From NCBI GenBank assembly GCA_022482545.1, contig JAKVOZ010000011.1, positions 1 through 64,000 of the forward strand: a DNA stretch of 64,000 nucleotides, written 5' to 3'. The notes beneath the pieces are model-generated. The model searched no databases. It saw only the letters and a program-made list of their open reading frames with translations, and was not told the origin of the DNA. The position numbers and the translations under genes are program-made. The stretch is from Bacteroidales bacterium. GTDB lineage: Bacteria; Bacteroidota; Bacteroidia; Bacteroidales; P3. Positions 15,531 to 26,054 of the stretch are shown here, in pieces; the first letter of the stretch is position 1; every line of letters starts with the position of its first letter.

Positions 15531-17186
15531 ATGAAAGAAAAAGTATTTTTAATTATAATGGTTGTTTTGTGTGCTTCTTGTGCAAGAATAGTTACTCCAA
15601 AAGGCGGACAACGAGATGTTTTGCCTCCAAAATACTTGTCAAGCAAACCAAAGAATAATCAAACTAATTTTAAAGGTAAAGAAATTGAAGTAAATTTTGA
15701 TGAATACATTGTTTTGGATAATGTGAATGAAAAACTTATTGTTTCACCTCCACTAAAAAATAAACCAAATGTAAGTTCGCATCTTAAAAAACTTTATATT
15801 AAGGATTTGGATTCCTTACAAGACAATACAACATATATATTTGATTTTTCTGATGCGATAATAGATTATAACGAAGGTAATAGTTTAAATCATTATTCTT
15901 TTGCTTTCTCCACCGGAAACACTATTGACACAATGGTTTATAAAGGTAAGTTGATAGATAGTTATTCTTTGAAGCCAGCAATGGGGCAATATGTTACGCT
16001 TTACCAAAACATAGATAAGAAATATCAAACAACGCATCTGCCAAACTATATAACAAGGACAGATAGTAATGGAAACTTTGTCTTTAAGAATATAAAAGAA
16101 GGAAAATATCAACTTATTGCGTTTGAAGATAAAAATCAAAATCAATATTATGATTTAATAACAGAAGGTATTGGCTTTTCGGATACGCTAATTAGTCCAT
16201 ATAATGATAGAAAAGATACTTCACTTACAATTAATACAAGAAAAAGGATAGACACATTTTATTTTAGTCAAGCAAAAGATACAACATTTCAAATCAATTC
16301 AAGTAAGTTGGTCAATAATAGAGAACTTGTTGTTGCTTTTTCTCAACCAATAAGTGATAGTTTTCAAATAACGTTTAATCAACCAAAGATAAATGATAAG
16401 GATTTGATTGTTCAGATGAATGAAAATAAAGATACAATACATTATTATAGCATAGGAAACCTTACTTTTGATACATTGTTGGCAGAAATTAAAGAGAAAA
16501 ATAATTTTAAAGAAAAGATAGAACTATATTATGATAATGGCAGAAAAAGAAATAAGCAAAAAGATGAGCATTTTTATATTTTAGCAAACAAAACAATTGT
16601 TCCATATTACGAAAATATTACTCTTACGTTACCTTTTCCAATAGATACGAATAAGAATTTGCCATTGAAAGCAAAGATAGTAAATAAGAAAGATACAAGT
16701 GTTGTAGATTTTGTGGCAATAAAAGGTAAGATGAATATTATTCAATCAAAAGATAAGTTAAATGAAGGAGAAGATTATACGATAATAATAGATAGTAATA
16801 GTGTTGAAGATTATAGTGGAAAGAAAAATAATAAGTTTTCTCAACAATTTCATATTACGACAAAAGAGGATTATGGCAAACTTGTTATGACAATAAAGGA
16901 TAGTGTAGAAAATAATTCTTTGCTTATTTTTTCATTGTTTGATGATAAGGATAATAAGATATTGGAGGATAAATATATGAAAGGAAAAGAAGGAGTTGTT
17001 GTTTTTGAAAATCTTAATGAAGGAAACTATAAATTAAGAGTGATAATAGATAGCAATGGTAATAAGAAATGGGATTCAAATGATTTTTTTAATCATACAC
17101 AAGCAGATAAGATAGAGTTTTTTTCTAAGATGATAATGATAAGAAAAGGGTGGGATACAGAAGAAGAGTGGAAAATTTTGCGATAA
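15531..17186 (+). CDS. Ig-like domain lipoprotein (Bacteroidota conserved)
   Basis: A 551-residue lipoprotein. The signal ends in the lipobox LCASC, followed by ARIVTPKGGQRDVLPPKYLSS. That start, then FKGKEIEVNFDEYIVLDNVNEKLIVSPPL, is the signature of a conserved Bacteroidota protein with an N-terminal bacterial Ig-like (Big_5) domain at about 30-125. The remainder is beta-rich, including carboxypeptidase-regulatory-like stretches (KGKLIDSYSLKPAMGQYV, then FVFKNIKEGKYQLIAFEDKNQNQYYD, about 140-210), and a repeat of that pattern near the end (FENLNEGNYKLRVIIDSNGNKKWD). It is probably outer-membrane anchored; its role is unknown. Confidence 0.8.
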   Translation: MKEKVFLIIMVVLCASCARIVTPKGGQRDVLPPKYLSSKPKNNQTNFKGKEIEVNFDEYIVLDNVNEKLIVSPPLKNKPNVSSHLKKLYIKDLDSLQDNTTYIFDFSDAIIDYNEGNSLNHYSFAFSTGNTIDTMVYKGKLIDSYSLKPAMGQYVTLYQNIDKKYQTTHLPNYITRTDSNGNFVFKNIKEGKYQLIAFEDKNQNQYYDLITEGIGFSDTLISPYNDRKDTSLTINTRKRIDTFYFSQAKDTTFQINSSKLVNNRELVVAFSQPISDSFQITFNQPKINDKDLIVQMNENKDTIHYYSIGNLTFDTLLAEIKEKNNFKEKIELYYDNGRKRNKQKDEHFYILANKTIVPYYENITLTLPFPIDTNKNLPLKAKIVNKKDTSVVDFVAIKGKMNIIQSKDKLNEGEDYTIIIDSNSVEDYSGKKNNKFSQQFHITTKEDYGKLVMTIKDSVENNSLLIFSLFDDKDNKILEDKYMKGKEGVVVFENLNEGNYKLRVIIDSNGNKKWDSNDFFNHTQADKIEFFSKMIMIRKGWDTEEEWKILR

Positions 17187-17189
17187 AGT

Positions 17190-17220
17190 TTTGTCATAAT
17201 AAATAAAAGTAGTAATTTTG
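17190..17220 (+). promoter_or_regulatory. Promoter of rpsP
   Basis: TTTG 17190-17193, 19 bases, TAATTTTG 17213-17220: a full match to the Bacteroidota consensus, 35 bases before the rpsP ATG. Confidence 0.85.
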
Positions 17221-17255
17221 CAACGTTAAAATAAATAAATAAACAATAAAAAGAA

Positions 17256-17831
17256 ATGGCAGTAAAAATTAGATTACAACGTTATGGTAAAAAGGGACAA
17301 CCTTACTATCATATCGTTATTGCGGATGCTCGTGCAGCACGTGATGGAAAGTTTATTGAAGAGATAGGATCATATAATCCATTAACATCTCCAGCAACTA
17401 TAACAATAGATGCAGATAAAGCATGCAAATGGTTAAAAGATGGAGCACAACCAACAGATACAGTTCGTTCTATTCTTTCATATAAAGGAGTTATGTTAAA
17501 AAGACATCTTCAAATAGGAGTAGAAAAAGGAGCAATGACACAAGAAGTTGCAGACCAAAAACTAAATGCTTGGTTAGAGGAGAAAAATAAGAAAATAGCA
17601 GCTAAGATTGAAAAGAGTTCAAGTGATAAGAAATCACAACAAACAGAAGCTTTCAAGAAAGAGCAAGAAGTAAATCAAAAGAGATTAGAGACTATTGCTA
17701 AAAAGAAAGCAGATATTGAGGCAGCAGCACAAGCAAAAGCTCAAGAAGCAGCAGCTAAGGCTGAACAAGCAGAACAACCTGAAACAGAAGAAGCTCCAAA
17801 AGCAGAAGAACAACAAGAAGAAACAAAATAA
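17256..17831 (+). CDS. rpsP: 30S ribosomal protein S16 with long C-terminal extension
   Basis: A 191-residue S16. Residues 1-85 are the canonical domain ([20 protein letters not shown], then [22 protein letters not shown]). The other half is an extension first rich in Lys (about 100-155), then in Ala, Glu and Gln ([19 protein letters not shown] to the end), probably a flexible or coiled helix. Bacteria outside this phylum usually have 80-90 residues; extended S16 is normal in Bacteroidota. It has its own promoter and is followed by a terminator and rimM. Confidence 0.96.
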   Translation: MAVKIRLQRYGKKGQPYYHIVIADARAARDGKFIEEIGSYNPLTSPATITIDADKACKWLKDGAQPTDTVRSILSYKGVMLKRHLQIGVEKGAMTQEVADQKLNAWLEEKNKKIAAKIEKSSSDKKSQQTEAFKKEQEVNQKRLETIAKKKADIEAAAQAKAQEAAAKAEQAEQPETEEAPKAEEQQEETK

Positions 17832-17882
17832 ACGAAATAAAATAAATTTATTTTAGATTTTTTCAATGAATAAATTAAGAGA

Positions 17883-17920
17883 GACTGTCCTTTATTATTT
17901 AAAAGACAGTCCTTTTTTTT
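17883..17920 (+). terminator. Terminator between rpsP and rimM
   Basis: GACTGTC (17883-17889) pairs with GACAGTC (17905-17911), followed by a run of eight T. The hairpin sits 51 bases after the rpsP stop. Confidence 0.85.
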
Positions 17921-17942
17921 GTTATGATTAAATATTAATAAT

Positions 17943-18473
17943 ATGGAAAAGAAAGATTGTTTTTATTTAGGAAAAGTTGTTAAGAATTTTTCTTTTAAAG
18001 GAGAACTTGTATTGTTTTTTGATGTTGATAGTTTAGAGAACTATCTTGATTTGGAATTGCTTTATATAGAAATTAAAGGCAGACTTGTTCCTTATAAAAT
18101 CAAAACATTAAGAATACATGGTAATAAAGTTGTTGTTTTGTTTGAAGATTTAACGCCAGAAGAAGCAAATATATTAATAGGAAAAGATTTATACTTGCCA
18201 TTAGATTTCTTGCCAGAATTAAGTGGTAATCAATTTTATTTTCATGAAGTAATAGGATTTAATGTAAAAGACTTAGAATATGGAGATATTGGGACAATAA
18301 AAGAGATTTATGATAATACAGTGCAACCAATTTTCTCTATTGATTATAATGGTAAAGAAATATTAATACCAATTATTGATTCAGTGATAAAAAAAGTTGA
18401 TAGAGAACAAAAACTTATTACAATACAAGCACCACAAGGGCTAATAGATGTTTATCTTGGTGAAGAAGAATGA
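17943..18473 (+). CDS. rimM: 16S rRNA processing protein RimM
   Basis: A 176-residue 30S maturation factor that binds S19 and the 16S 3' domain. The N-terminal RimM domain has DCFYLGKVVKNFSFKGELVL (about 5-24) and continues to about 85. The C-terminal PRC-barrel has GFNVKDLEYGDIGTIKEIYD and ILIPIIDSVIKKVDREQKLI. Length matches the family. It is next to rpsP, the usual association, although a terminator-like hairpin separates them; no clear separate promoter was found in the 32-base gap after the hairpin. Confidence 0.93.
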   Translation: MEKKDCFYLGKVVKNFSFKGELVLFFDVDSLENYLDLELLYIEIKGRLVPYKIKTLRIHGNKVVVLFEDLTPEEANILIGKDLYLPLDFLPELSGNQFYFHEVIGFNVKDLEYGDIGTIKEIYDNTVQPIFSIDYNGKEILIPIIDSVIKKVDREQKLITIQAPQGLIDVYLGEEE

Positions 18474-18521
18474 TGTTTTATTGAAAAACGATAAATATTT
18501 TTTAAAAAACATTGAAAAATA

Positions 18522-18553
18522 TTTGTTTAGTATTAAAAAAAGTTGTTACTTTG
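18522..18553 (+). promoter_or_regulatory. Promoter of the DUF2975/HTH pair
   Basis: TTTG 18522-18525, 20 bases, TTACTTTG 18546-18553. It has the same AAAATATTTGTT -33 surroundings as the small-ORF modules. It is 21 bases before ATG 18575. Confidence 0.7.
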
Positions 18554-18574
18554 CAACGTTTAATTTAAAACAAG

Positions 18575-19264
18575 ATGAACAACAATAATAAAATATTATC
18601 ATTAAAGATTATAAAAACAACATTTGATGTTATTTTGGTAGTAATGTCATTGTTTGTGTTGATGTTTATTGTTAGCAGTGTTTTTATGTTAAATATAAAT
18701 AAGGATACTGTTTTAGGAAAAGCAAATATATATTCAAATCAAAAGCAAATAATATTAACAAATAATGTTCCATCAGCACTTAAAGGTGTAACATTACAAC
18801 TACACCCAGATTATTTGCAAACAAATTATTCACTTAAATTTACAGAACAACATTCAAAAGCGTTGTTGTATCGTATATTCTTCGATATTTCATTAAATCT
18901 TAGTATGTTGTTCATAATATTTATTATTTTTCAGATAAGAAATATTATTAGTAGTATAATAAAAAGTGAAAGAGCAAAAGAAAAAACATTTCAAGAAAGG
19001 ATTTTTTCGCAAAAGAACCTTAAACGAATGAGGTATATCTCTTACGGATTCTTTGCAATGCCAATAATAGAAGTTGTTTCGCTTTGGATAGATAAATTGT
19101 TTTTAAAGAAATATATTATATTAAAAGGATATAGTGTTAATTCAACGATAACATATAGTGATGTTTCGTGGGATTATTTATTGATAGGTTTATTATTTTT
19201 TGTATTAATAGAAATAATAAGAAAAGGTATTGATATTCAAGATGAAAACGATTTAACGATATGA
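18575..19264 (+). CDS. DUF2975-type membrane protein
   Basis: A 229-residue membrane protein with four hydrophobic helices (about 20-42, 95-120, 148-168, 205-225). An extracytoplasmic loop of about 50 residues lies between helices 1 and 2. The layout, the FQIRNIISSIIKSERAKEKTF linker and the direct overlap with a small HTH regulator are typical of DUF2975 proteins, which are always paired with a YozG-like regulator. The stop overlaps the next start by four bases (ATGA). Its function is unknown; the pair may be a membrane-linked regulatory switch. Confidence 0.75.
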   Translation: MNNNNKILSLKIIKTTFDVILVVMSLFVLMFIVSSVFMLNINKDTVLGKANIYSNQKQIILTNNVPSALKGVTLQLHPDYLQTNYSLKFTEQHSKALLYRIFFDISLNLSMLFIIFIIFQIRNIISSIIKSERAKEKTFQERIFSQKNLKRMRYISYGFFAMPIIEVVSLWIDKLFLKKYIILKGYSVNSTITYSDVSWDYLLIGLLFFVLIEIIRKGIDIQDENDLTI

Positions 19265-19512
19265 GGGAAAGTAGCGATATGATAGTGATAAATCTTGATG
19301 TTATGATGGCAAAGAGAAAGATGAGTTTGAATGAGTTAGCGGAAAGAGTTAATGTAACAGCAACAAATCTTTCAATATTGAAAAACAATAAAGCAAAAGC
19401 AATACGTTTTTCAACCTTGGAGGCAATATGTAAAGAACTTTCTTGTCAGCCTGGCGATATTTTGGAATACAAAGAAGAGGAGCAAGAAAAAAACGAAGAA
19501 AAAAAAGATTAA
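19261..19512 (+). CDS. Small HTH transcriptional regulator (Cro/CI, YozG-like)
   Basis: An 83-residue DNA-binding protein. Residues 12-70 form the XRE-type helix-turn-helix (DVMMAKRKMSLNELAERVNV, then TATNLSILKNNKAKAIRFSTLEAICKELSCQPGDILEY). CxPGDILEY is the usual end of the YozG group. A Glu/Lys tail follows. The four-base overlap with the DUF2975 gene shows co-translation, and it most likely regulates its own operon. Confidence 0.88.
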   Translation: MRESSDMIVINLDVMMAKRKMSLNELAERVNVTATNLSILKNNKAKAIRFSTLEAICKELSCQPGDILEYKEEEQEKNEEKKD

Positions 19513-19595
19513 CAAAAAGAGTTAATAAAAAATAACGAAGAGTTAGATAAGAAAAAAAGAGAAGAAAAAAATAGATAACAAAAAACGTATAAGAC

Positions 19596-22448
19596 ATGAA
19601 AAAAAGATGGTTATTAACAATCGGTTTATGCTTATTGATAGGCACAAGCGGATTTTCTCAGGTCAATAAAAGTACTTCAAAAACGAAGACAGACTTGAAT
19701 GAAGCTATTAAACTTAATAGCACAGTACGTTATGGTAAGTTGGCAAATGGAATGACTTACTATATTAAACAAAACAAGAAACCAGAAAACAGAGCAGAAT
19801 TTCAAATTGCAGTAAATGCAGGTAGTGTATTGGAATCAGATGCTCAACTTGGTTTAGCACACTTCACAGAGCATATGGGATTTAATGGAACAAAACAATT
19901 TCCAGGAAATACTCTTACAGATGCTTTACAAAAACAAGGTATAACATTTGGTCGTGATGATAATGCTTACACAGCTTTTGACCAAACAGTTTATACATTA
20001 ACACTTCCAACAGATAAACCAGAGCTTTTTGATATGGGCTTAAAGGTTCTTGATGGTTGGGCAAGTGGAATGCTTATGACAGACAAAGAAATCAATGATG
20101 AAAGAGGAGTTATCATTGAAGAATGGCGTTTAGGACAAGGAGCAGACGATAGACTTAGAAAGAAGACATGGCCTATTATGCTTAAAGGTTCAAAATATGC
20201 AGACCGTCTTCCAATAGGAACGCTTGAGAATTTGCAAACATTTAAACCAGAAACAATACGTGATTTTTATAGAACATGGTATCGTCCAGATAATCAAGCT
20301 TTGATTATTGTTGGAGATTTTGATGCAGATGAAATGGAACAAAAAGTAAAAGACTTTTTCTCTATGACTCCATGTCCATCAACACCACTTAATCGTCCAG
20401 TATATTCAATACCAGATAATAAAGAACCACTTATTGCAATAGCAACAGATAAAGAAGCAACAAGTAATACAATAATGTTGTTCTATAAACACCCATCACA
20501 AGTAGAAAAGACAGTAGGAGATTTTCGTCAACAAGAACTTGTATCAGGTCTTTATGAAACAATGCTTAATGACCGTTTGAGAGAAATGACAGAAAAGAAG
20601 ACTTGTCCATTTATTGGAGCACAAGCAGGTTATACACCATCATTTATCGCAAGAACAGTTGGTGGATATATTAGTGAAGCAACAGCAAAAGAAGGTAAAG
20701 TTCTTCAATCTCTTGAAACAATGATGACAGAAAATCAAAGAGTTCTTCAACATGGTTTCTTAGCAAGTGAATTGAAAAGAGCAAAAGAAGCATTACTTGA
20801 TAGATATGAACAAGCAGCAAAAGAGGCTAACAAGACAGAGAGTTCAACTCTTGCAGCACAATATGTTAATAATTTCTTAGAACAAACACCATGTCCTGGT
20901 GCAAGACAAGAATATCGTTGGGCAAAAGACCTTATTGATGGTATTACTCTTGATGAGGTTAATCAACTTGCAAGCAAATGGATAACAAAAGATAATGTTG
21001 TTGTTTATGTAACAATGCCAGAAAAGAAAGGAAATAAAGTTCCAACAGAAAAAGATATTCAAAATATTCTTAATAAAATGTCTAACGTAAAGACTACTCC
21101 TTATGTTGATACATATAAAGAAATGCCTTTCTTAGTTAATCAACCAAAAGCAGGAAAAGTAACAAGCAAAGAAGAGAATAAAGAATTTGGTTATACAACA
21201 ATGAAACTTTCTAATGGTGCAACAGTAATATTAAAACCATCAACATTGAAAGATAACGAAATACTTCTTTCTGCATGGAGTAAAGGCGGACTTTCACTAT
21301 ATCCAGATAATAAAGTATTAAATGGAACATTTGCTGCATCTATTATTGATGCTTGCGGTATAGGAAACTATAATAATAGCCAATTACAAAAATTCTTACA
21401 AGGCAAAACAATAGGTATTACTCCTTCAATAGGTGAACTTAGCGAAGGTTTATCTGGCTCTTGCGCACCAAAAGATTTGGAAACATTCTTCCAATATTTA
21501 TATATGTACTTTGATTGTCCAAGAAAAGACAAAGAAGTATTAGATGCAAAAGTATCTGCACTTCAAACACAAATCAATGCTTTAAAGAATTCTCCTGAGT
21601 TTGCTTTCCAAATTCAAATGCAAAAATCTATGCGTCCTAATGATAAGAGAACAATTCAAATACCAACAGAAAAACAATTAAAAGAACTTAACATTGATGA
21701 GATGTATAAGATATTTAGAGAAAGATTTTCTAATGCTTCTGACTTCACATTTGAATTTGTAGGCAACTTCTCTATTGATAGTATTACTCCACTTATTGAA
21801 AAATATATTGGTGGTATAGCTTCAAAGAATAGTAAAGAAAATTGGAAAGATGTTTCTGCTAAATTTGCAACAGGAATGGTAAATGATGTAGTTTATAAAG
21901 GAACAGAAGATAAGAGTATGATTGTTCTTGCTAATGAGAAAGATTTTTCTTGGAATGAAAAAGACAAGAAAGCTGTTGATATTATGGGCGAGATACTTCA
22001 AATAAAAGTAACAGAAAAACTTCGTGAAGAATTAGGCGCAACATATTCTCCTTATCTTGGAGTTGATTATAGTAAATATCCAACACCAAAATTCAATATG
22101 ATAGCTTATTATACTTGTGCTCCTGCAAACTTAGATAAAGTAGAGAAAGCAACATGGGACGTTGTTGATGCTATGATTAATCAAGGCCCAAGTGAAGCAG
22201 ACGTTAATAAAGCAAAAGAACAACTTATTCGCCGTAGAGAAGCAAGCTATACAAGTAGTAATAATTTCTGGTTAGGTGTTATTCAAAGTTCTATTTGGTA
22301 TGAACAACCAATATCAAATATGGAAACATACAAAAATAGTGTTAATGCAATAACAGCAGCAGATGTTAAAGCAGCAGCTGCAAAATATCTTTCACATAAT
22401 ACTTATGTAAAAGTTACATTAAAACCAGAAACAGCTAAGAAAAAATAA
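19596..22448 (+). CDS. M16 family zinc metallopeptidase, secreted
   Basis: A 950-residue pitrilysin-family protease with a signal peptide (first 22 residues, ending GFSQ). The inverted zinc motif HFTEH is at 89-93 (His89, Glu92, His93). The distal ligand region EINDERGVIIEEW at about 164-177 supplies the third ligand. Two homologous halves follow: the active N-terminal half to about 470 and an inactive C-terminal half starting near GYTTMKLSNGATVILKPS. Such proteins degrade peptides in the periplasm or at the surface. It is a single gene followed by a hairpin terminator at 22475. Confidence 0.93.
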   Translation: MKKRWLLTIGLCLLIGTSGFSQVNKSTSKTKTDLNEAIKLNSTVRYGKLANGMTYYIKQNKKPENRAEFQIAVNAGSVLESDAQLGLAHFTEHMGFNGTKQFPGNTLTDALQKQGITFGRDDNAYTAFDQTVYTLTLPTDKPELFDMGLKVLDGWASGMLMTDKEINDERGVIIEEWRLGQGADDRLRKKTWPIMLKGSKYADRLPIGTLENLQTFKPETIRDFYRTWYRPDNQALIIVGDFDADEMEQKVKDFFSMTPCPSTPLNRPVYSIPDNKEPLIAIATDKEATSNTIMLFYKHPSQVEKTVGDFRQQELVSGLYETMLNDRLREMTEKKTCPFIGAQAGYTPSFIARTVGGYISEATAKEGKVLQSLETMMTENQRVLQHGFLASELKRAKEALLDRYEQAAKEANKTESSTLAAQYVNNFLEQTPCPGARQEYRWAKDLIDGITLDEVNQLASKWITKDNVVVYVTMPEKKGNKVPTEKDIQNILNKMSNVKTTPYVDTYKEMPFLVNQPKAGKVTSKEENKEFGYTTMKLSNGATVILKPSTLKDNEILLSAWSKGGLSLYPDNKVLNGTFAASIIDACGIGNYNNSQLQKFLQGKTIGITPSIGELSEGLSGSCAPKDLETFFQYLYMYFDCPRKDKEVLDAKVSALQTQINALKNSPEFAFQIQMQKSMRPNDKRTIQIPTEKQLKELNIDEMYKIFRERFSNASDFTFEFVGNFSIDSITPLIEKYIGGIASKNSKENWKDVSAKFATGMVNDVVYKGTEDKSMIVLANEKDFSWNEKDKKAVDIMGEILQIKVTEKLREELGATYSPYLGVDYSKYPTPKFNMIAYYTCAPANLDKVEKATWDVVDAMINQGPSEADVNKAKEQLIRRREASYTSSNNFWLGVIQSSIWYEQPISNMETYKNSVNAITAADVKAAAAKYLSHNTYVKVTLKPETAKKK

Positions 22449-22474
22449 AATATTTCAATATTTGAAATTAAATC

Positions 22475-22512
22475 AAAAAAGGGTAGGAGATTGTTCTTCT
22501 ACTCTTTTTTTT
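22475..22512 (+). terminator. Terminator after the M16 peptidase
   Basis: AAAAAAGGGTAG pairs with CTACTCTTTTTT (one G-T pair) around a loop, followed by a T run. It begins about 27 bases after the stop. Confidence 0.75.
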
Positions 22513-22829
22513 ATGTGATTGAATTTGTGATTAAAATATATAGAATAAAGAGAGAGAATTCGTTGAAAATTTTCTTTTGTTATAGTAATTGAAAGTGAAA
22601 CAAAAAAGAAAGTTGCTATGATTAAGTGAAAATAATTATTGGTTCAATATTACGGAATAAGTAAAATATATTATGGTTTCTAATAATATAGAAATTGTTT
22701 TTGAAATAATAAAAATTAAATGATAAGTTAATATAAATAAAACGAAGAAATAATTTGCTAATTCTAAAAAGTAATTAATTATTTCTTCGTTTTATTTTAT
22801 GTGTTTTTAACTTGTGATAATCAATTGAT
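22513..22829. other. Intergenic region with a 21-bp inverted repeat
   Basis: No gene is seen. Bases 22735-22755 and 22777-22797 are perfect complements over 21 bp (core AATAAAACGAAGAAATA) with a 21-base spacer. The hairpin lies between converging transcription units (M16 peptidase on plus, tRNA/infB on minus) and could terminate both. Confidence 0.7.
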
Positions 22830-22904
22830 TGGTACCCTCAGTAGGAATCGAACCTACATTTAAAGTTTAGGAAACTTTCGTTCTATCCGTTGAACTATGG
22901 GGGC
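22830..22904 (-). tRNA. tRNA-Arg (anticodon CCT)
   Basis: Read on the minus strand from 22904, the sequence folds as a tRNA with D stem GTTC/GAAC, anticodon stem AAAGT/ACTTT with loop TTCCTAA (anticodon CCT, reading AGG) and T stem GTAGG/CCTAC with loop TTCGATT. The CCA end is encoded (22830-22832 on the complement). The acceptor stem GCCCCCA against TGAGGGT has one G-U (1-72) and one C-A mismatch (5-68). It lies 14 bases after the infB stop on the same strand. Confidence 0.9.
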
Positions 22905-22918
22905 GTTGTTATGATAAA

Positions 22919-25900
22919 TTAAAGTTTACGCTTTACTTCTATTTCATCGTAACCCTCAATAATATCTCCCACTTTAATATCGTTGAAATTTTCTATGTTT
23001 AAACCGCAATCTTGTCCGCTGACAACTTCTTTTACATCATCTTTGAATCGTTTTAATGAAGCAAGAACGCCAGTATAAACAACAATACCATCTCTAATTA
23101 ATCTTATCTTAGTTTGTTTGTTTATCTTACCATCTATACACATACAACCTGCAATCGTTCCAACTTTACTAATCTTAAATACTTCTTTAACATCAAGATT
23201 AGCAACAACTTTTTCTTTTATTTCAGGAGAAAGCATACCTTCAATAGCATCTTTCAATTCATTGATAGCATCATAAATGATAGAATAAAGACGAATATCT
23301 ATTTGTTCTTGTTCAGCAAGTTTTCTTGCACCAAGAGAAGGCCTTACTTGGAAACCAATAATGATTGCATTAGATGCAGTTGCAAGCAAAACATCTGATT
23401 CTGTTATTTGTCCAACTGATTTATGAATAACATTAACTTGAACTTCTGGTGTAGAAAGTTTTAAAAGAGAATCAGAAAGAGCTTCAACAGATCCATCAAC
23501 ATCAGCTTTTATGATTAAATCTAATTGTTTGAAATCACCTATTGCTATTCTTCTTCCTATTTCATCTAATGTTATATGCTTTTGTGTTCTCAATCCTTGT
23601 TCTCTTTGAAGTTGCTGACGTTTATTAGCAAGATCTTTGGCTTCTTTTTCACTTACTACCACATTAAAAGTATCTCCTGCTTGTGGAGCACCATTAAGTC
23701 CTAATAAAAGAAGTGGAGTAGAAGGACCAGCTGTTTCAATTATTTGATTTCTTTCATTATACATTGCTTTTACTCTACCAAACGTTGTACCGGCAAGAAC
23801 AAAATCAGATTGTTTTATTGTTCCGTCTTGAACAAGTATTTTAGCAACGTAACCTCTTCCTTTATCTAATGAAGATTCAATAACGACACCTTTTGCACGT
23901 TTGTTTGGATTACCTTTTAAATCTAACATCTCTGCTTCCAAAAGGACTTTTTCTAATAATTGTTCAATGTTAGTTCCTTTTTTAGCAGATATTTCTTGAC
24001 TTTGAATTTTACCGCCCCAATCTTCAACAAGAAGGTTCATATTAGCAAGTTCACCTTTTATTCTTTCAGGATCTGCACCAGGTTTATCAATCTTATTTAA
24101 TGCGAAAACGATAGGCACACCAGCAGCTTGAGCATGGTTTATTGCCTCAATTGTTTGTGGCATTATCTTATCATCACAAGCTACAACAATAATAGCAATA
24201 TCTGTCATCTTAGCACCTCTTGCTCTCATGGCAGTAAAAGCTTCGTGTCCAGGAGTATCAAGGAAAGTTATTTTCTTGCCACTATGAGGTAAACGAACTT
24301 CATAAGCACCAATATGTTGTGTTATTCCACCGGCTTCACCTGCAATAACATTAGTCTTTCTAATATAGTCTAAAAGAGATGTTTTACCATGATCAACGTG
24401 TCCCATAACAGTAACTATTGGACTACGTGGAACAAGATCTCCTTCATTATCTTCTTCTTCTTCGCTATCTAATGTATTTACAACTTCTGCACTAACGAAC
24501 TCAATCTTATATCCAAATTCATCTGCAATCAATTGTATTGCTTCTGCATCAAGTCGTTGATTAATTGAAACGAACATTCCAAGTTGCATACAAGAAGCTA
24601 TAATGTTTGTAACAGGTACATTCATCATTGTTGCAAGTTCATTAGCTGTAACAAATTCTGTTACTTTTAAAACTTTCTTCTCTTGCTCTTCCTGCAAAAG
24701 CTCCTCTTGTAAATGTTGATTTATGTTTTGACGTTTTTCTCTTCTATGTTTAGATGTCTTGCTCTTTCCCATTGGAGAAAGTCTTGCAAGAGTTTCTTTA
24801 ATTTGTTTTTCTATTTCAACACTATCTATTTCAACCTTCTTTTTAGTGTCTTTTTTCTTAGACCCTTTTTTCTTAAAGTCGTTAGGAGTGTTATTTTTCT
24901 TAGCAAATTTATCTTTAGAATCCTGAGAAAATGTATTAGATTTATTTATTGGAGTAACTCCATTAGTCTTAATTCTTTTTCTCTTCTTTCTTTCTTTATC
25001 TGCTCCATCTTGTTTAGGTTTGTTATTACCATTATTATTTGGGGCATTACCTTTTTTCTTTTTTGGAGTATTGTTTTGAAATTGAGATAAATCAACTTTT
25101 TCTCCTGTTAAAGTAGGACCAGAAAGCTTAACATAACTAGTTTTAATGAATTCTTTTGGCTCTTCTTTCTTTGGCTCTTCTTTTTTTATTTCAGTAGTAG
25201 TAGGAGTCTTTGCTATGTTCGGCTCTTTTTTAAATTCTTTTTTATCTTTTTTAGAGTCGTGTTTTTGTTGCTCTTTATTATTCTTCTGTTTCTTTTCTTC
25301 GCTAAGAGTATTCTTTTGCTTATTTTTATCTTTATTATCTTTATTCTTTTTCTTGTCTTTGTTAGATTTCTTTTCCATCTCCTTAATCTTTTCTTTTTCT
25401 TGGGGAGATTTTTTGTCAGGCTTAGTTTTTGAATTAATAGAAGACAAGTCTATTGTGCCAAGTATATTAACCTTTTGTTTTCCATCTTTTGTTTCAATCT
25501 CTTGTTTATCATTCTCATTAATAACTGGAGTTAAAGGCTTTTTCTCTATTGGTCGTTCTTTAATAGAATCAGAAGGTGTTTCTATTGGTTTTGATTTTTT
25601 TTCTTTTATGATATCTTTTTTATCTTTTTGGTCAGAAGTCTTTTTAAAGTCTATTGTTGAAGTTTTTATTATAACTTCGTTTTGAATTGGTTCTGTATTA
25701 GAAGAAGGTGTTGTTGTTGCTTGTTCTTGATGACTATCTTCAGCAACAATTTCTTTTTCTATCTTTTTTGAAATATTTAATTGTAAGCTATTAGCTTTAT
25801 CTTTCTTTTGTCTCTCAGATTGAAATGCATTAGACAAAAGTTCATAAGCCTCAGCATCAATTCTTGCATTAGGATTATTTTCTACCTCTTTACCTTTTTT

Positions 25901-25993
25901 ATTAAGGTACTCAATTATTGTAGTTATCCCGATATTAAATTCGGTAGCTACTTGTTTTAATCTTATTGACTTATTACTCTTACCTTCTGACAT
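22919..25993 (-). CDS. infB: Translation initiation factor IF-2
   Basis: A 1024-residue GTPase that delivers initiator tRNA to the 30S subunit. The N-terminal IF2_N helix ([20 protein letters not shown]) is followed by a very long Lys/Glu/Asn-rich linker (about 60-420), then a second IF2_N-like domain ([16 protein letters not shown]). The G domain starts with GHVDHGKTS at about 528-536, with DTPGHEAF and NKIDKPGAD. Domains II, III and IV (C2, ends [11 protein letters not shown]) follow. It is the third gene of rimP-nusA-infB. Confidence 0.97.
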   Translation of the reverse strand: MSEGKSNKSIRLKQVATEFNIGITTIIEYLNKKGKEVENNPNARIDAEAYELLSNAFQSERQKKDKANSLQLNISKKIEKEIVAEDSHQEQATTTPSSNTEPIQNEVIIKTSTIDFKKTSDQKDKKDIIKEKKSKPIETPSDSIKERPIEKKPLTPVINENDKQEIETKDGKQKVNILGTIDLSSINSKTKPDKKSPQEKEKIKEMEKKSNKDKKKNKDNKDKNKQKNTLSEEKKQKNNKEQQKHDSKKDKKEFKKEPNIAKTPTTTEIKKEEPKKEEPKEFIKTSYVKLSGPTLTGEKVDLSQFQNNTPKKKKGNAPNNNGNNKPKQDGADKERKKRKRIKTNGVTPINKSNTFSQDSKDKFAKKNNTPNDFKKKGSKKKDTKKKVEIDSVEIEKQIKETLARLSPMGKSKTSKHRREKRQNINQHLQEELLQEEQEKKVLKVTEFVTANELATMMNVPVTNIIASCMQLGMFVSINQRLDAEAIQLIADEFGYKIEFVSAEVVNTLDSEEEEDNEGDLVPRSPIVTVMGHVDHGKTSLLDYIRKTNVIAGEAGGITQHIGAYEVRLPHSGKKITFLDTPGHEAFTAMRARGAKMTDIAIIVVACDDKIMPQTIEAINHAQAAGVPIVFALNKIDKPGADPERIKGELANMNLLVEDWGGKIQSQEISAKKGTNIEQLLEKVLLEAEMLDLKGNPNKRAKGVVIESSLDKGRGYVAKILVQDGTIKQSDFVLAGTTFGRVKAMYNERNQIIETAGPSTPLLLLGLNGAPQAGDTFNVVVSEKEAKDLANKRQQLQREQGLRTQKHITLDEIGRRIAIGDFKQLDLIIKADVDGSVEALSDSLLKLSTPEVQVNVIHKSVGQITESDVLLATASNAIIIGFQVRPSLGARKLAEQEQIDIRLYSIIYDAINELKDAIEGMLSPEIKEKVVANLDVKEVFKISKVGTIAGCMCIDGKINKQTKIRLIRDGIVVYTGVLASLKRFKDDVKEVVSGQDCGLNIENFNDIKVGDIIEGYDEIEVKRKL

Positions 25994-26054
25994 ATATTAG
26001 ATTCTATTTATTTTATTAATTTATTTCTATTTTTACTTTTAATATAATTTATTC

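Noticed and set aside
24713-25685. Long plus-strand open frames (125 and 179 codons) inside infB
   Set aside because: They are antisense to the Lys/Glu-rich IF-2 linker; AAA/GAA codons read backwards give Phe/Ser/Leu-rich frames without stops. They have no start context or family.
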